From: Pseudomonadota bacterium
GTDB lineage: Bacteria; Pseudomonadota; Gammaproteobacteria; CALCKW01
Length of the DNA: 41,325 nt
Reading direction: 5' to 3'
Assembly (NCBI GenBank): GCA_039196715.1
Contig: JBCCUP010000040.1
Span: 1 to 41,325, forward strand
Part shown: piece after piece, positions 24,432-32,093 of the stretch
Numbering within the stretch: position 1 is the stretch's first letter
How the letters are laid out: each line of letters starts with the position of its first letter
Program-made: the position numbers and the translations under genes
The notes under the pieces: generated by a model
The model's input: only the letters and a program-made list of their open reading frames with translations
The model's database searches: none
Told to the model about the DNA's origin: nothing

Positions 24432-25580
24432 ATGGCACCAGTTTGCGAGATAGCCGACCTCAAACGCATGGCACAGCGGCGTGTGCCGCGCATGTTTTTC
24501 GGCTACGCCGACTCGGGGTCCTGGACGGAGTCCACCTACCGCGCGAACGAGGCGGATTACCAACGGATCAAGCTGCGTCAGCGCGTGGCTGTCGACATGA
24601 CCGGTCGCAGCATGGCCAGCCAGATGGTGGGCCAGTCGGTCTCAATGCCGGTGGCGATCGCGCCGACCGGCGCGACCGGCATGCAACACCCGGACGGGGA
24701 GATTCTCGCTGCCAGGGCCGCCGAGGCCTTTGGTGTGCCGTTCACCCTCTCGACCATGAGCATCTGCTCGCTGGAGGCGGTGGCCGAGGCGGTCAGCAGC
24801 CCGATCTGGTTTCAGCTCTATGTCATGCGCGACCGCGGCTTCGTCCACGACCTGATCGCGCGCGCCCAGGCCGCGCAGTGCTCGGCGCTGATGATCACAC
24901 TCGACCTGCAGATCCTCGGTCAGCGCCACAAGGACATCCGCAACGGGCTCTCCGCGCCACCGAAATTCAACCTCAACACCGCCCTGCAGCTCGCCACACG
25001 ACCGCGTTGGTGCCTCGGCATGTTGGGCACGAAGCACCGCGAGTTCGGCAACATCGTCGGGCGGGTCAAGGGCGTAGACGATGTCACGTCCCTGACGCAG
25101 TGGGCGGCACAGCAGTTCGACCCCAAGCTCGATTGGGACGAGGTTGCACGGCTGGCCGAGTTGTGGGGGGGCAAGGTGATTCTCAAAGGCATCCTGGATG
25201 CCGAGGACGCTCGTCGGGCGGCAGACCTCGGCGTGGACGCCATCGTTGTGTCCAACCACGGCGGACGTCAGCTCGACGGCGCACCCTCGACCATTGAGGT
25301 CTTGCCGTCGATCGTCGAGGCGGTCGGTGACCGCGTCGAAGTGCACGTCGACGGCGGGATCTATTCGGGTCAGGATGTGTTCAAGGCCTTGGCGCTCGGC
25401 GCCAAGGGCACCTACATCGGCCGCGCGATGCTCTACGGCCTCGGCGCGATGGGTCAGGCCGGCGTCAGCAAGGCGCTCGAGATCATCCATAACGAACTCG
25501 ACATGACGACGGCGCTGTGCGGCGAGCAGACCATCGACGGTATCGGACCGCACAACCTCTACACCCCGGCCGGTCGCTGA
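24432..25580 (+). CDS. FMN-dependent L-2-hydroxyacid dehydrogenase (LldD-like)
   Basis: The 382-residue TIM-barrel flavoprotein oxidises an L-2-hydroxyacid such as L-lactate or mandelate to the 2-oxoacid. The catalytic histidine is H276 in SNHGGRQLDGAPS, and the FMN phosphate region is DGGIYSGQDVFKALALGA followed by IGRAMLYGLGAMG. Length and motifs fit the LldD / glycolate oxidase family. It is a single gene between divergent moaA and convergent eamA, with no lactate permease or regulator next to it. Lactate is the commonest substrate of the family, but mandelate- and other-acid enzymes look the same at this level. Confidence 0.9.
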   Translation: MAPVCEIADLKRMAQRRVPRMFFGYADSGSWTESTYRANEADYQRIKLRQRVAVDMTGRSMASQMVGQSVSMPVAIAPTGATGMQHPDGEILAARAAEAFGVPFTLSTMSICSLEAVAEAVSSPIWFQLYVMRDRGFVHDLIARAQAAQCSALMITLDLQILGQRHKDIRNGLSAPPKFNLNTALQLATRPRWCLGMLGTKHREFGNIVGRVKGVDDVTSLTQWAAQQFDPKLDWDEVARLAELWGGKVILKGILDAEDARRAADLGVDAIVVSNHGGRQLDGAPSTIEVLPSIVEAVGDRVEVHVDGGIYSGQDVFKALALGAKGTYIGRAMLYGLGAMGQAGVSKALEIIHNELDMTTALCGEQTIDGIGPHNLYTPAGR

Positions 25581-25603
25581 CGGCGCGTGGCGTGCGCGGG
25601 CAA

Positions 25604-26479
25604 TCAGGCCCGGTGCGCCGCGGCCGACTCGCGCAGGATGGCGTAGACGCCGGTGGCGGCGACGATCGCGGTGCCGATCAGCGTGACCGCGTCCGGCACC
25701 TCCTCGAGCACGAGCCAGCCGAGGCCGATTGCCCAGAGCATGACCGTGTAGCGAAACGGCGAGACGAAGCTCAGGTCGCCGCAGCGCACGCTGGTCACAC
25801 TGCTGAGGTAGCCGATCAGAATGAAGACGGCTGCGCCCATGAGCCAGCCGACGTCGCTCGCCTGCATGGGCGTCCAGGGCGTCACCGTGCAGACCGCCGC
25901 GGCCATCAGCGTCACGGCCGCCGCGGTGCTGAAGGCGACGAACAGCGAGGAAACGGACGTCGACATACGGCGCGTGATGAGGTCGCGCACGACCACGCCG
26001 ACCATCGCGGCGAGCCCGTAGAGCGCATAGATATTGAAACTGCCGCCGACCGGTTTGACGATCAGCATGACGCCGATGAAGCCGACCGCGATCGCGCTGT
26101 AGCGTCGCCAGCCGACGCGCTCGCCGAGCAGCAGCGCTGCGGCTAGCGTGATCGCCAACGGGGTGAACTGCAGGATGGCAGTGACCGTCGCCAGCGGCAC
26201 GTGCAGCAGGGCCGTGAGGAAGAGCACCGTGATCACGATTTCGGTGACGATGCGCACGGCGAGCAGGCGGCGGTCTCGGGCGCTCTCGGGCAAGCGCACC
26301 TGCCGCTGCCAGAGCGCCACCGCCCCCAACAGCACCGTCGCGGCCGCGCCGCGCACCAGAATCGCCTGGTACAGCCCGATGTCCTGCGCCGTGAATTTGA
26401 TCAGTACGTCGTTGCAGGCGTAGCCCGCCATCGCCGCCATCATCATCAGCGCGCCTCGGGTGTTGTCGGTCAGGGCCAT
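25604..26479 (-). CDS. EamA/DMT-family transporter
   Basis: The 291-residue inner-membrane protein has about ten hydrophobic helices in two EamA repeats. The N-terminal GALMMMAAMAGYACNDVLIKF and internal GERVGWRRYSAIAVGFIGVM are typical of the 10-TMS drug/metabolite transporter superfamily. I prefer the ATG at 26479; a GTG one codon earlier also exists. Family members export amino acids, nucleosides or other metabolites; the substrate is unknown. It is convergent with the hydroxyacid dehydrogenase gene and divergent from the XdhC-like gene. Confidence 0.88.
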   Translation of the reverse strand: MALTDNTRGALMMMAAMAGYACNDVLIKFTAQDIGLYQAILVRGAAATVLLGAVALWQRQVRLPESARDRRLLAVRIVTEIVITVLFLTALLHVPLATVTAILQFTPLAITLAAALLLGERVGWRRYSAIAVGFIGVMLIVKPVGGSFNIYALYGLAAMVGVVVRDLITRRMSTSVSSLFVAFSTAAAVTLMAAAVCTVTPWTPMQASDVGWLMGAAVFILIGYLSSVTSVRCGDLSFVSPFRYTVMLWAIGLGWLVLEEVPDAVTLIGTAIVAATGVYAILRESAAAHRA

Positions 26480-26585
26480 CACGGGGCTGGCGCCTCTGGC
26501 GAGCGGGTCAACGGGTCGGGCTCCGCGTGTTGGTGGTGTGCCACACTACAGTGAGAGGTGTAGCAGGACATCGGGGTGGTCAAGG

Positions 26586-27530
26586 ATGCACGTCGACACC
26601 GAAAAGGTCGCGCGCCGCGCGCACGCATGGTACCGGGCCGGCATTCCGACGTGGTGGGTCACGGTGCTCACGACGTTTGGGTCCTCGCCGGCGCCGGTGG
26701 GCTCTACTCTAGCGGTCAATGAGTCCGAAGCGTGTGTGGGCGGCATCGGTATGCCCAATATTGATCAGGCCGTAATCCGCCGGGTGTTGGCGCACACGCC
26801 GAGCGAGCCGGTGGTCTGGTCGCTCGGCGACCAGATGGACAGCGCAGGGGCGCTCGGCCTGCCGGTTGGCGCAGACCCGGTGGTGGTCCAGGTCGAGCCG
26901 CTGACCGACGCCCGCGCCGACGGGCTCGCCGTGCTCGCCGACATGCTGAGCCAGCGCCAGAGTGCCGAACGCCGTGTGGATTCCGGTGAGGTGGTCAGTG
27001 CGACACCGTTCGCGCCGGTGATCGACCGCGACCACAACACGGTGGTGCACCACCCGCCCTGGCGGCTGGTCATGACCAGTGTGACCCCGCTGACCGTTGA
27101 GCTCTGCGAGCGCACCGCGAGCCTTGGCTTCGACTGCGTCGTGCTCGAGCCTCGCGAGGCTTTTCACGCGCTCTGGCCACGCCAGAGTGTGCTCGCTCAC
27201 TGCCGCGTCCACACCGGCGCGGTGCCGGACGCGGTGGCGGCGACGGCACTCGACGCGCGCACCGCGGCACTGGCGCTTGCACACGACCCCGCGCTTGACG
27301 ACCCGCTGTTGCTCGCATCGCTGGACGCACCGGTCTTTCTGATCGGCGCCCTCGGCTCGCGCGCCAACCACGCCGGTCGGCTCGGCCGGCTGACGGACGC
27401 CGGCGCCGACCCCGACCGCTTGCCGCGGATTCAAGGGCCGGTGGGTGTGGACATCGGCAGCAAGACCCCCGCCGAGATCGCGGTCTCCGTGCTTGGCAGC
27501 CTGATCGCAGCGCGCAGCGCGCTGGGCTGA
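26586..27530 (+). CDS. XdhC/CoxF-family molybdoenzyme accessory protein
   Basis: The 314-residue protein has the XdhC N-terminal domain (VTVLTTFGSSPAPVGSTLAV) and a C-terminal Rossmann domain (FLIGALGSRANHAGRLGRL and GVDIGSKTPAEIAVSVLGSL). XdhC proteins bind molybdenum cofactor and insert it, often in sulfurated form, into xanthine dehydrogenase-type hydroxylases. The usual SGGCVE motif is altered to ACVGG near residue 47, keeping a cysteine. No xdhA/B or cox structural genes are in the window, so its client is elsewhere. It ends 7 bases before the convergent choline sulfatase stop. Confidence 0.85.
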   Translation: MHVDTEKVARRAHAWYRAGIPTWWVTVLTTFGSSPAPVGSTLAVNESEACVGGIGMPNIDQAVIRRVLAHTPSEPVVWSLGDQMDSAGALGLPVGADPVVVQVEPLTDARADGLAVLADMLSQRQSAERRVDSGEVVSATPFAPVIDRDHNTVVHHPPWRLVMTSVTPLTVELCERTASLGFDCVVLEPREAFHALWPRQSVLAHCRVHTGAVPDAVAATALDARTAALALAHDPALDDPLLLASLDAPVFLIGALGSRANHAGRLGRLTDAGADPDRLPRIQGPVGVDIGSKTPAEIAVSVLGSLIAARSALG

Positions 27531-27537
27531 CGAATCC

Positions 27538-29079
27538 TTAGCCGCGCGCGGTGCCGCCGATCGGCGGAAAGCGTGTGCGCGCGGCTGCCTCGGTCCAATC
27601 CATGTGGTTGCGTACGTACTCCTGGCTTGCGTCGCGCGGTGGCGTGTAGTCCCAGTGCGGCAGGATGCCGGCTTGCATTGCGGCGTGCACGGCGCGGCGC
27701 TGGTGCTGTGTGGCGATGATCTGCTCGCGCAAGGCGGCCGAGTCCCAGCGCGCGGTGGCCTCCGCTCGGAAGGCGGCTGCCGTGTCAGCGTGCGCCGGGT
27801 CGTCGGCGAGGTTGGTGAGCTCGTCCGGGTCGGTGTCGAGGTTGTAGAGTTGTGCCGGGTCGGCGTCGCAGTGGATGTACTTCCACGGGCCACGGCGGAT
27901 CATGAACACCGGGTGCGAGGCCATCTCGGCGCAATATTCGCCGATCGCTTCCGACACCGGGTCGGCCTCCCCGCGCGCGGCGGGCAAGAGCGAGCGGCCA
28001 TCGATCGGCTGGCCGAGCGCGGGCTTGTCCTGGCCGGTGCTCGCGGCGATGTCGAGCAGGGTTGGCAGGATATCGACGAGGGAGCAGGCGTTGTCGACCG
28101 TGCCGTTGGCGATACCGGGGCCCGCCATGATCAGCGGCACACGCGCCGAGTGCTCGAAGTGCGACATCTTGTACCACAGTCCGCGTTCGCCAAGCATGTC
28201 CCCGTGGTCGGCGGTGACGATGACGATGGTGTTGTCGAGCTGGCCGTTGTCCTCGAGGCACTGCAACAGCTCACCCACCTTGCTGTCGAAGTAGGACGTG
28301 TTGGCGTAGTAGGCGCGGCGCGCGTTACGCACCTCCTGTTCGGTCACGGCCACCGTGCTGGCCTCGATGCCGTCCATCAGGCGCTGGCTGAACGGGTCCT
28401 GCTGTTCACGCGACAGCACGTGCTTCGGCATGTCGATGTCGGCGTCGTTGTACAGGTTCCAGAAGCGGGGCAGGGCGACGTACGGGTCGTGCGGGTGGAT
28501 GAAGCTCGCCACCATGCAGAAGGGCGCGGTGTTGTCGCGCGCGTAGTCGAGCAGTTTGCGCTTGGCGAAGAACGCCACCTCCTCGTCGTAGTCGATCTGG
28601 AAGGTGCCGACCCCCTCGCCCGCTTCGCGCACCGAATCCATGTTGTGGTACCACTTGTCGATGCGTTCGTCCGGCGCTTCCCAGTTGGGCGTCCAGGCGA
28701 AATCCGAGGGGTAGATATCGGTGGTGATGCGCTCGTCGAACCCGTGCAACTGGTCGGGCCCGACGAAGTGCATCTTGCCCGACAGGCAGGTGCGGTAACC
28801 CATGGCCCGCAGGTAGTGCGCGAAGGTCGGGATGGTCGCCGGAAACTCGCTCGCGTTGTCGTAGGCGGCGATGCGGGTCACCAGTTGGCCCGCCATGAAC
28901 GAAAAGCGCGAGGGCGCGCACAACGGGGAGTTGCAATAAGCCGCGTCGAAGCGTGCGCCGCGCGCTGCGAGCGCGCTCATCGACGGCGTCTGTACTACCG
29001 GGTGGCCGTAGGTGCCGGTGAACTGCGGCGCGAGCTGGTCCGCCATGATCAGGACGATGTTAGGTGGTGTGGTGGCCAT
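27538..29079 (-). CDS. betC: choline sulfatase
   Basis: BetC hydrolyses choline-O-sulfate to choline and sulfate. The 513-residue protein starts at the ATG at 29079; an open frame extends upstream but has no family resemblance. The sulfatase signature C54-A-P-S-R58 provides the cysteine matured to formylglycine, and the metal site residues appear as MADQ (residues 12-15) and TADHGDMLGE. The segments LSGKMHFVGPDQLHGF and TTDIYP match choline sulfatases closely, rather than generic arylsulfatases, and C54 is the numbering used for the rhizobial enzyme. Usual partners betA, betB and betI are absent here. It sits beside a carnitine/betaine catabolic cluster that could use the resulting betaine. 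Confidence 0.92.
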   Translation of the reverse strand: MATTPPNIVLIMADQLAPQFTGTYGHPVVQTPSMSALAARGARFDAAYCNSPLCAPSRFSFMAGQLVTRIAAYDNASEFPATIPTFAHYLRAMGYRTCLSGKMHFVGPDQLHGFDERITTDIYPSDFAWTPNWEAPDERIDKWYHNMDSVREAGEGVGTFQIDYDEEVAFFAKRKLLDYARDNTAPFCMVASFIHPHDPYVALPRFWNLYNDADIDMPKHVLSREQQDPFSQRLMDGIEASTVAVTEQEVRNARRAYYANTSYFDSKVGELLQCLEDNGQLDNTIVIVTADHGDMLGERGLWYKMSHFEHSARVPLIMAGPGIANGTVDNACSLVDILPTLLDIAASTGQDKPALGQPIDGRSLLPAARGEADPVSEAIGEYCAEMASHPVFMIRRGPWKYIHCDADPAQLYNLDTDPDELTNLADDPAHADTAAAFRAEATARWDSAALREQIIATQHQRRAVHAAMQAGILPHWDYTPPRDASQEYVRNHMDWTEAAARTRFPPIGGTARG

Positions 29080-29251
29080 GCGGTGTTCCCCTCGGCGGCG
29101 CGGTGAGTGCGGAGCAACGCTACCAGATCGCCTTGTGCCGCAAAGACGCGCGAGCGACACCCGATGACGTTCGTGGTGTGGGCAACACGAAGCCGACCCG
29201 CGCGCCGCGAATGCAGTAGGCTCTCGGCTGACACCGCCCGGAGCCCCACCC

Positions 29252-29467
29252 GTGAACCGCATCAACCCGAACAAGCTGCTGCACAGCAAGTGGACCGCGG
29301 TGCAGCCTGTCGGCAAGGCCGTGCACTTCATGGTGGTCGAGCTAGAGCGGGATGCGGACGGGGCCGTGACGCGCTGCCTGCTCGACGCTGTCGTGGCCGG
29401 CCAGTCGTCCTGGGTCGACTGGCGTGCGCTGAAAGACGCCGGTGCCTGGCGGCACGGCTGGCGTTGA
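29252..29467 (+). CDS. small Trp-rich protein (TIGR02450 family)
   Basis: The 71-residue protein matches the conserved small tryptophan-rich family: NRINPNKLLHSKWTAV at the N-terminus, a central HFMVVELERD, and the C-terminal WVDWRALKD and WRHGW. Function is unknown. The GTG at 29252 has GGAG eight bases upstream. Its stop (29465-29467) is one base before the GTG of the following SDR gene, so the two form a translationally coupled pair. Confidence 0.85.
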   Translation: MNRINPNKLLHSKWTAVQPVGKAVHFMVVELERDADGAVTRCLLDAVVAGQSSWVDWRALKDAGAWRHGWR

Positions 29468-29468
29468 C

Positions 29469-30188
29469 GTGGCGCGCGCCCGACGCTCCGTGGTTGTGGG
29501 TGCGACGTCCGGTATTGGCCGGGCGGTGGCCGAGGCGCTTGCCGATCGGGGCGACGAGGTGGGCGTCACCGGCCGGCGCACCGCGCTGCTCGAGGCGCTG
29601 GTGCAATCGCTGCCGTCGCCAAGCCACGGTCGGGCCTTCGACGTGTGCCAGGCCGACGCACGGGCGCAGTTGCAAGCGCTGTTTGACGAGATGGGCGGCG
29701 TGGATCTCGTCGTGGTCTGCGCCGGGACGGGGTTCACCAATCCCACGGTCGACTGGTCACTCGACCGTGACACACTCGAGACCAACGTCGTCGGCTTTGC
29801 GGCGATGTGCAACGTCGCCTGGCACCACTTCGTGCAACGGGGCGGTGGTCACCTCGTTGGCATTTCCTCGGTGCTCGCGGTGCGTGGCATGCGCTCGGCG
29901 TCCTACGCCGCCTCCAAGGCTTTCGTGTCGCACTTTCTCGCGGGCCTGCGGTGCCGCGCCGTGACCGACCGGCACGCCATCACCGTCACCGACATCAAGC
30001 CGGGCTTCGTTCGGACGGCGATGGCCAAGGCGGACGACGCGTTCTGGATGGCCTCGCCCGAGGTCGCGGCCCGACAGATTGTCGAGGCCATCGAGGCCCG
30101 GCGATCGCACGCCTACGTGACCCGCCGCTGGCGCGTGATTGCGTGGCTGTTGAAAGCGGCCCCTGAGTGGTTGATTGCGCGACTCTAG
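29469..30188 (+). CDS. short-chain dehydrogenase/reductase
   Basis: The 239-residue classical SDR has the cofactor motif GATSGIGRAVA near residue 11, the NAG-type motif as VCAGTG, the catalytic serine in GISSVLAV, and the catalytic YAASK. The C-terminal sequence KPGFVRTAM is typical. Its substrate is unknown; the family covers many alcohols and ketones. I chose the GTG at 29469 right after the stop of the Trp-rich gene; a GTG at 29442 would overlap that gene. It is convergent with the carnitine dehydrogenase gene and divergent from betC, so its tie to either is only positional. Confidence 0.88.
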   Translation: MARARRSVVVGATSGIGRAVAEALADRGDEVGVTGRRTALLEALVQSLPSPSHGRAFDVCQADARAQLQALFDEMGGVDLVVVCAGTGFTNPTVDWSLDRDTLETNVVGFAAMCNVAWHHFVQRGGGHLVGISSVLAVRGMRSASYAASKAFVSHFLAGLRCRAVTDRHAITVTDIKPGFVRTAMAKADDAFWMASPEVAARQIVEAIEARRSHAYVTRRWRVIAWLLKAAPEWLIARL

Positions 30189-30203
30189 CGCGGCTGTGCA
30201 GGC

Positions 30204-31130
30204 TCAGTCGCGCAGCGTGCGGGTGTGCTTGAGCATGGCCTCGATCAGCGCGTCACGCCGTGCAATGTCGGTGTCGTGGCCCCGGTCGAAATCGGCAATG
30301 CCGTCGCGCAAGGTTGCGATGGTCTCTTCGGTCAGTTTCGCGTCGCCGAGATCGTCCCACCAGCGGTGGAAGCTCGGGCCGTAGCGGTTGCAGAACTCGG
30401 CCAGGCCGCCTTCACCCGCGCCGAGGTGAAAGAGCTGGTGCGGGCCCATCGCGGCCCAGCGCAGGCCCGGTCCGGCCCAGACGGCAGTGTCGACATCTTC
30501 AACGGTCGCGACGCCCTCGGCGACGAGGTGGATGGCCTCTCGCCAGAGCGCGGCCTGCAGGCGGTTGGCGACGTGCGCGCTCACTTCCTTCTTGACCCGG
30601 ATGGTCACCTTGCCGCAGTCGCGGTAGAAGGCTTCGGCGACATCGACGGCGTCGGGGTCGGTGTGGTCGTTGCTGACCAGCTCGACCAGGGGAATCAGAT
30701 GCGGCGGGTTGAACGGGTGGCCCAAGAGGAAGCGCGCGGGGTTGCGCCACCCGGTTTGCATCTCTGACACCATCAGGCCGGAGGCGCTTGAGGCGACCAC
30801 GGCGTGCGGCGCGAGCACCGGCTCGATCTCGCGAAACAACGCGTGCTTGATGTCGATGCGCTCGGGCACGTTCTCTTGGACAAAATCCGCGGCGTCGACC
30901 GCTTCCGGGGCGCTGGCCGCGAACCGCACCGTGTCCGGGTCGCCGCGTTCGGCCATGCCGAGCGATTCGAGTGTGGGCCAGACAGCTTCGATGCGTTTGC
31001 GGGTGGCGGCCTCGAAATCCGCTGCAGGGTCGTAGACCGTGACCGTCTTGCCGGCGGCGAGAAACAGCGCGGCCCAACTCGAGCCGATGACGCCGGAGCC
31101 AATGATAGCGGTGTTCTGGAGGGTTGTCAT
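30204..31130 (-). CDS. lcdH: L-carnitine 3-dehydrogenase
   Basis: This enzyme (also called CdhA) oxidises L-carnitine to 3-dehydrocarnitine with NAD. The 308-residue protein has the Rossmann motif GSGVIGSSW near residue 11, the 3-hydroxyacyl-CoA-dehydrogenase-like HPFNPPHLIPLVE and the carnitine-type segments WAGPGLRWAAMGPHQLFHL and YGPSFHRWW. These C-terminal features separate it from 3-hydroxybutyryl-CoA dehydrogenases of similar size. A dehydrocarnitine-cleaving BKACE gene 2.4 kb upstream on the same strand supports the assignment, as in the Pseudomonas aeruginosa cdh genes. It is the last gene of the minus-strand series. Confidence 0.88.
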   Translation of the reverse strand: MTTLQNTAIIGSGVIGSSWAALFLAAGKTVTVYDPAADFEAATRKRIEAVWPTLESLGMAERGDPDTVRFAASAPEAVDAADFVQENVPERIDIKHALFREIEPVLAPHAVVASSASGLMVSEMQTGWRNPARFLLGHPFNPPHLIPLVELVSNDHTDPDAVDVAEAFYRDCGKVTIRVKKEVSAHVANRLQAALWREAIHLVAEGVATVEDVDTAVWAGPGLRWAAMGPHQLFHLGAGEGGLAEFCNRYGPSFHRWWDDLGDAKLTEETIATLRDGIADFDRGHDTDIARRDALIEAMLKHTRTLRD

Positions 31131-31209
31131 GGTGTCTGTCCATGCCTGTCACCGCGCTGCACGGGCCACCCGTGAGGCGCGACAACGCTGTGAGGGAACC
31201 TACTCAAAA

Positions 31210-31962
31210 TCAATACAACCCCGGATTGAGTGGCGACGCCGCCGTCATGCCGCCGTCGACCGTGAACAACTGGCCGTTGGCAAAAGCCGCGTCGTCGCAC
31301 GCGAGCCAGGCTGCCATGTTGGCGACGTCGTCGGGCTGACCAAATCGGCCGACCGGGTGGCGCGCCAGGGCATCCCGCTTGGCGGCAGCGGGGTCTGTCG
31401 CCACCGCGAACGCCGCGTCGGCCATACCGGTCAGGATCCAGCCCGGGCAGATCGCGTTGCAGCGCACGGTGTCGCCGTGGTCGACGGCGATCGAGCGGGT
31501 CAGGCCGTGCACGAAGGCCTTGGAGGCGTTGTACAGCGCCATGCCGGGGTCTGCCACGGTGCCGGAGATCGAACCGATGTTGATGACGCTGCCTCCGGCG
31601 CGCATCTGTGGGATGAAGGCGCGGCAGCAGTTGAAGACCCCGCGCGCGTTGGCACCGACGACGGCGTCCCAGTCGGCGTCAGAGCTGTCAACCACGCTTT
31701 TCTCGATCTGGACGCCGGCGTTGTTCACCAGGACGTCGATCGCACCAAGGGTCCCGGCCAGGGCGTTGACCGCGTCGGGGTCGCTGACATCGCAGGGGTG
31801 CCAGGTGCAGTCGCCTGGCCAGTCGTCCGGCTTCGCGCTGCGCCCGCACCCGACGACGTCTGCGCCGTCGGCCAGGAAGCGTTCGACGATCGCGCGGCCG
31901 ATGCCCTGGCGTGCGCCGGTGACGAGCGCGCGTTTGTTGGCCAGCTTGCCTTCAGTTGCCAT
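31210..31962 (-). CDS. short-chain dehydrogenase/reductase (carnitine cluster, first copy)
   Basis: The 250-residue classical SDR has TGARQGIGRAI for cofactor binding, NNAGVQIEKS, catalytic serine in NIGSISGTV, catalytic YNASK, and the C-terminal GGMTA. It shares the unusual motif AGVxIEK and the ending GQLF(I/T)(V/I)DGG with the SDR at 34764-35543, so the two are paralogues. A role in reducing acetoacetate (released when dehydrocarnitine is cleaved) or in oxidising a hydroxylated intermediate is possible but unproven. It lies 79 bases upstream of lcdH. Confidence 0.88.
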   Translation of the reverse strand: MATEGKLANKRALVTGARQGIGRAIVERFLADGADVVGCGRSAKPDDWPGDCTWHPCDVSDPDAVNALAGTLGAIDVLVNNAGVQIEKSVVDSSDADWDAVVGANARGVFNCCRAFIPQMRAGGSVINIGSISGTVADPGMALYNASKAFVHGLTRSIAVDHGDTVRCNAICPGWILTGMADAAFAVATDPAAAKRDALARHPVGRFGQPDDVANMAAWLACDDAAFANGQLFTVDGGMTAASPLNPGLY

Positions 31963-32093
31963 CTATCCGCGCCATCGTGCTGTGCAAGGTGGTCCGTCAC
32001 ACGGTGGCCGTCCCACACGTTTTGTACCGTGTGTCGACTGTGGGAGGGCACACTCGGCGTGAACCGACCCGCGCGAATCGCTGGCGCACCTCA
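31963..32093. promoter_or_regulatory. intergenic region with nested inverted repeats
   Basis: CACACGGT (31998-32005) pairs with ACCGTGTG (32026-32033), and CCCACA (32012-32017) with TGTGGG (32039-32044). The two pairings overlap and cannot form together, suggesting either an operator or an alternative RNA structure between the aldehyde dehydrogenase and SDR genes. Confidence 0.4.

Noticed and set aside
24214-24438. 74-codon minus-strand open frame between moaA and the hydroxyacid dehydrogenase gene
   Set aside because: No family resemblance, starts inside the neighbouring gene and covers a hairpin; more likely non-coding.
26709-27893. 394-codon minus-strand open frame across the XdhC/betC junction
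   Set aside because: It overlaps two supported genes and its product is low-complexity Thr/Arg/Pro-rich at the start, typical of a shadow frame.
30204-31130. 3-hydroxybutyryl-CoA dehydrogenase
   Set aside because: The Rossmann fold and HPFNPP motif are shared, but the C-terminal GPGLRWAAMGP and FHRWW segments and the BKACE neighbour fit carnitine dehydrogenase better.
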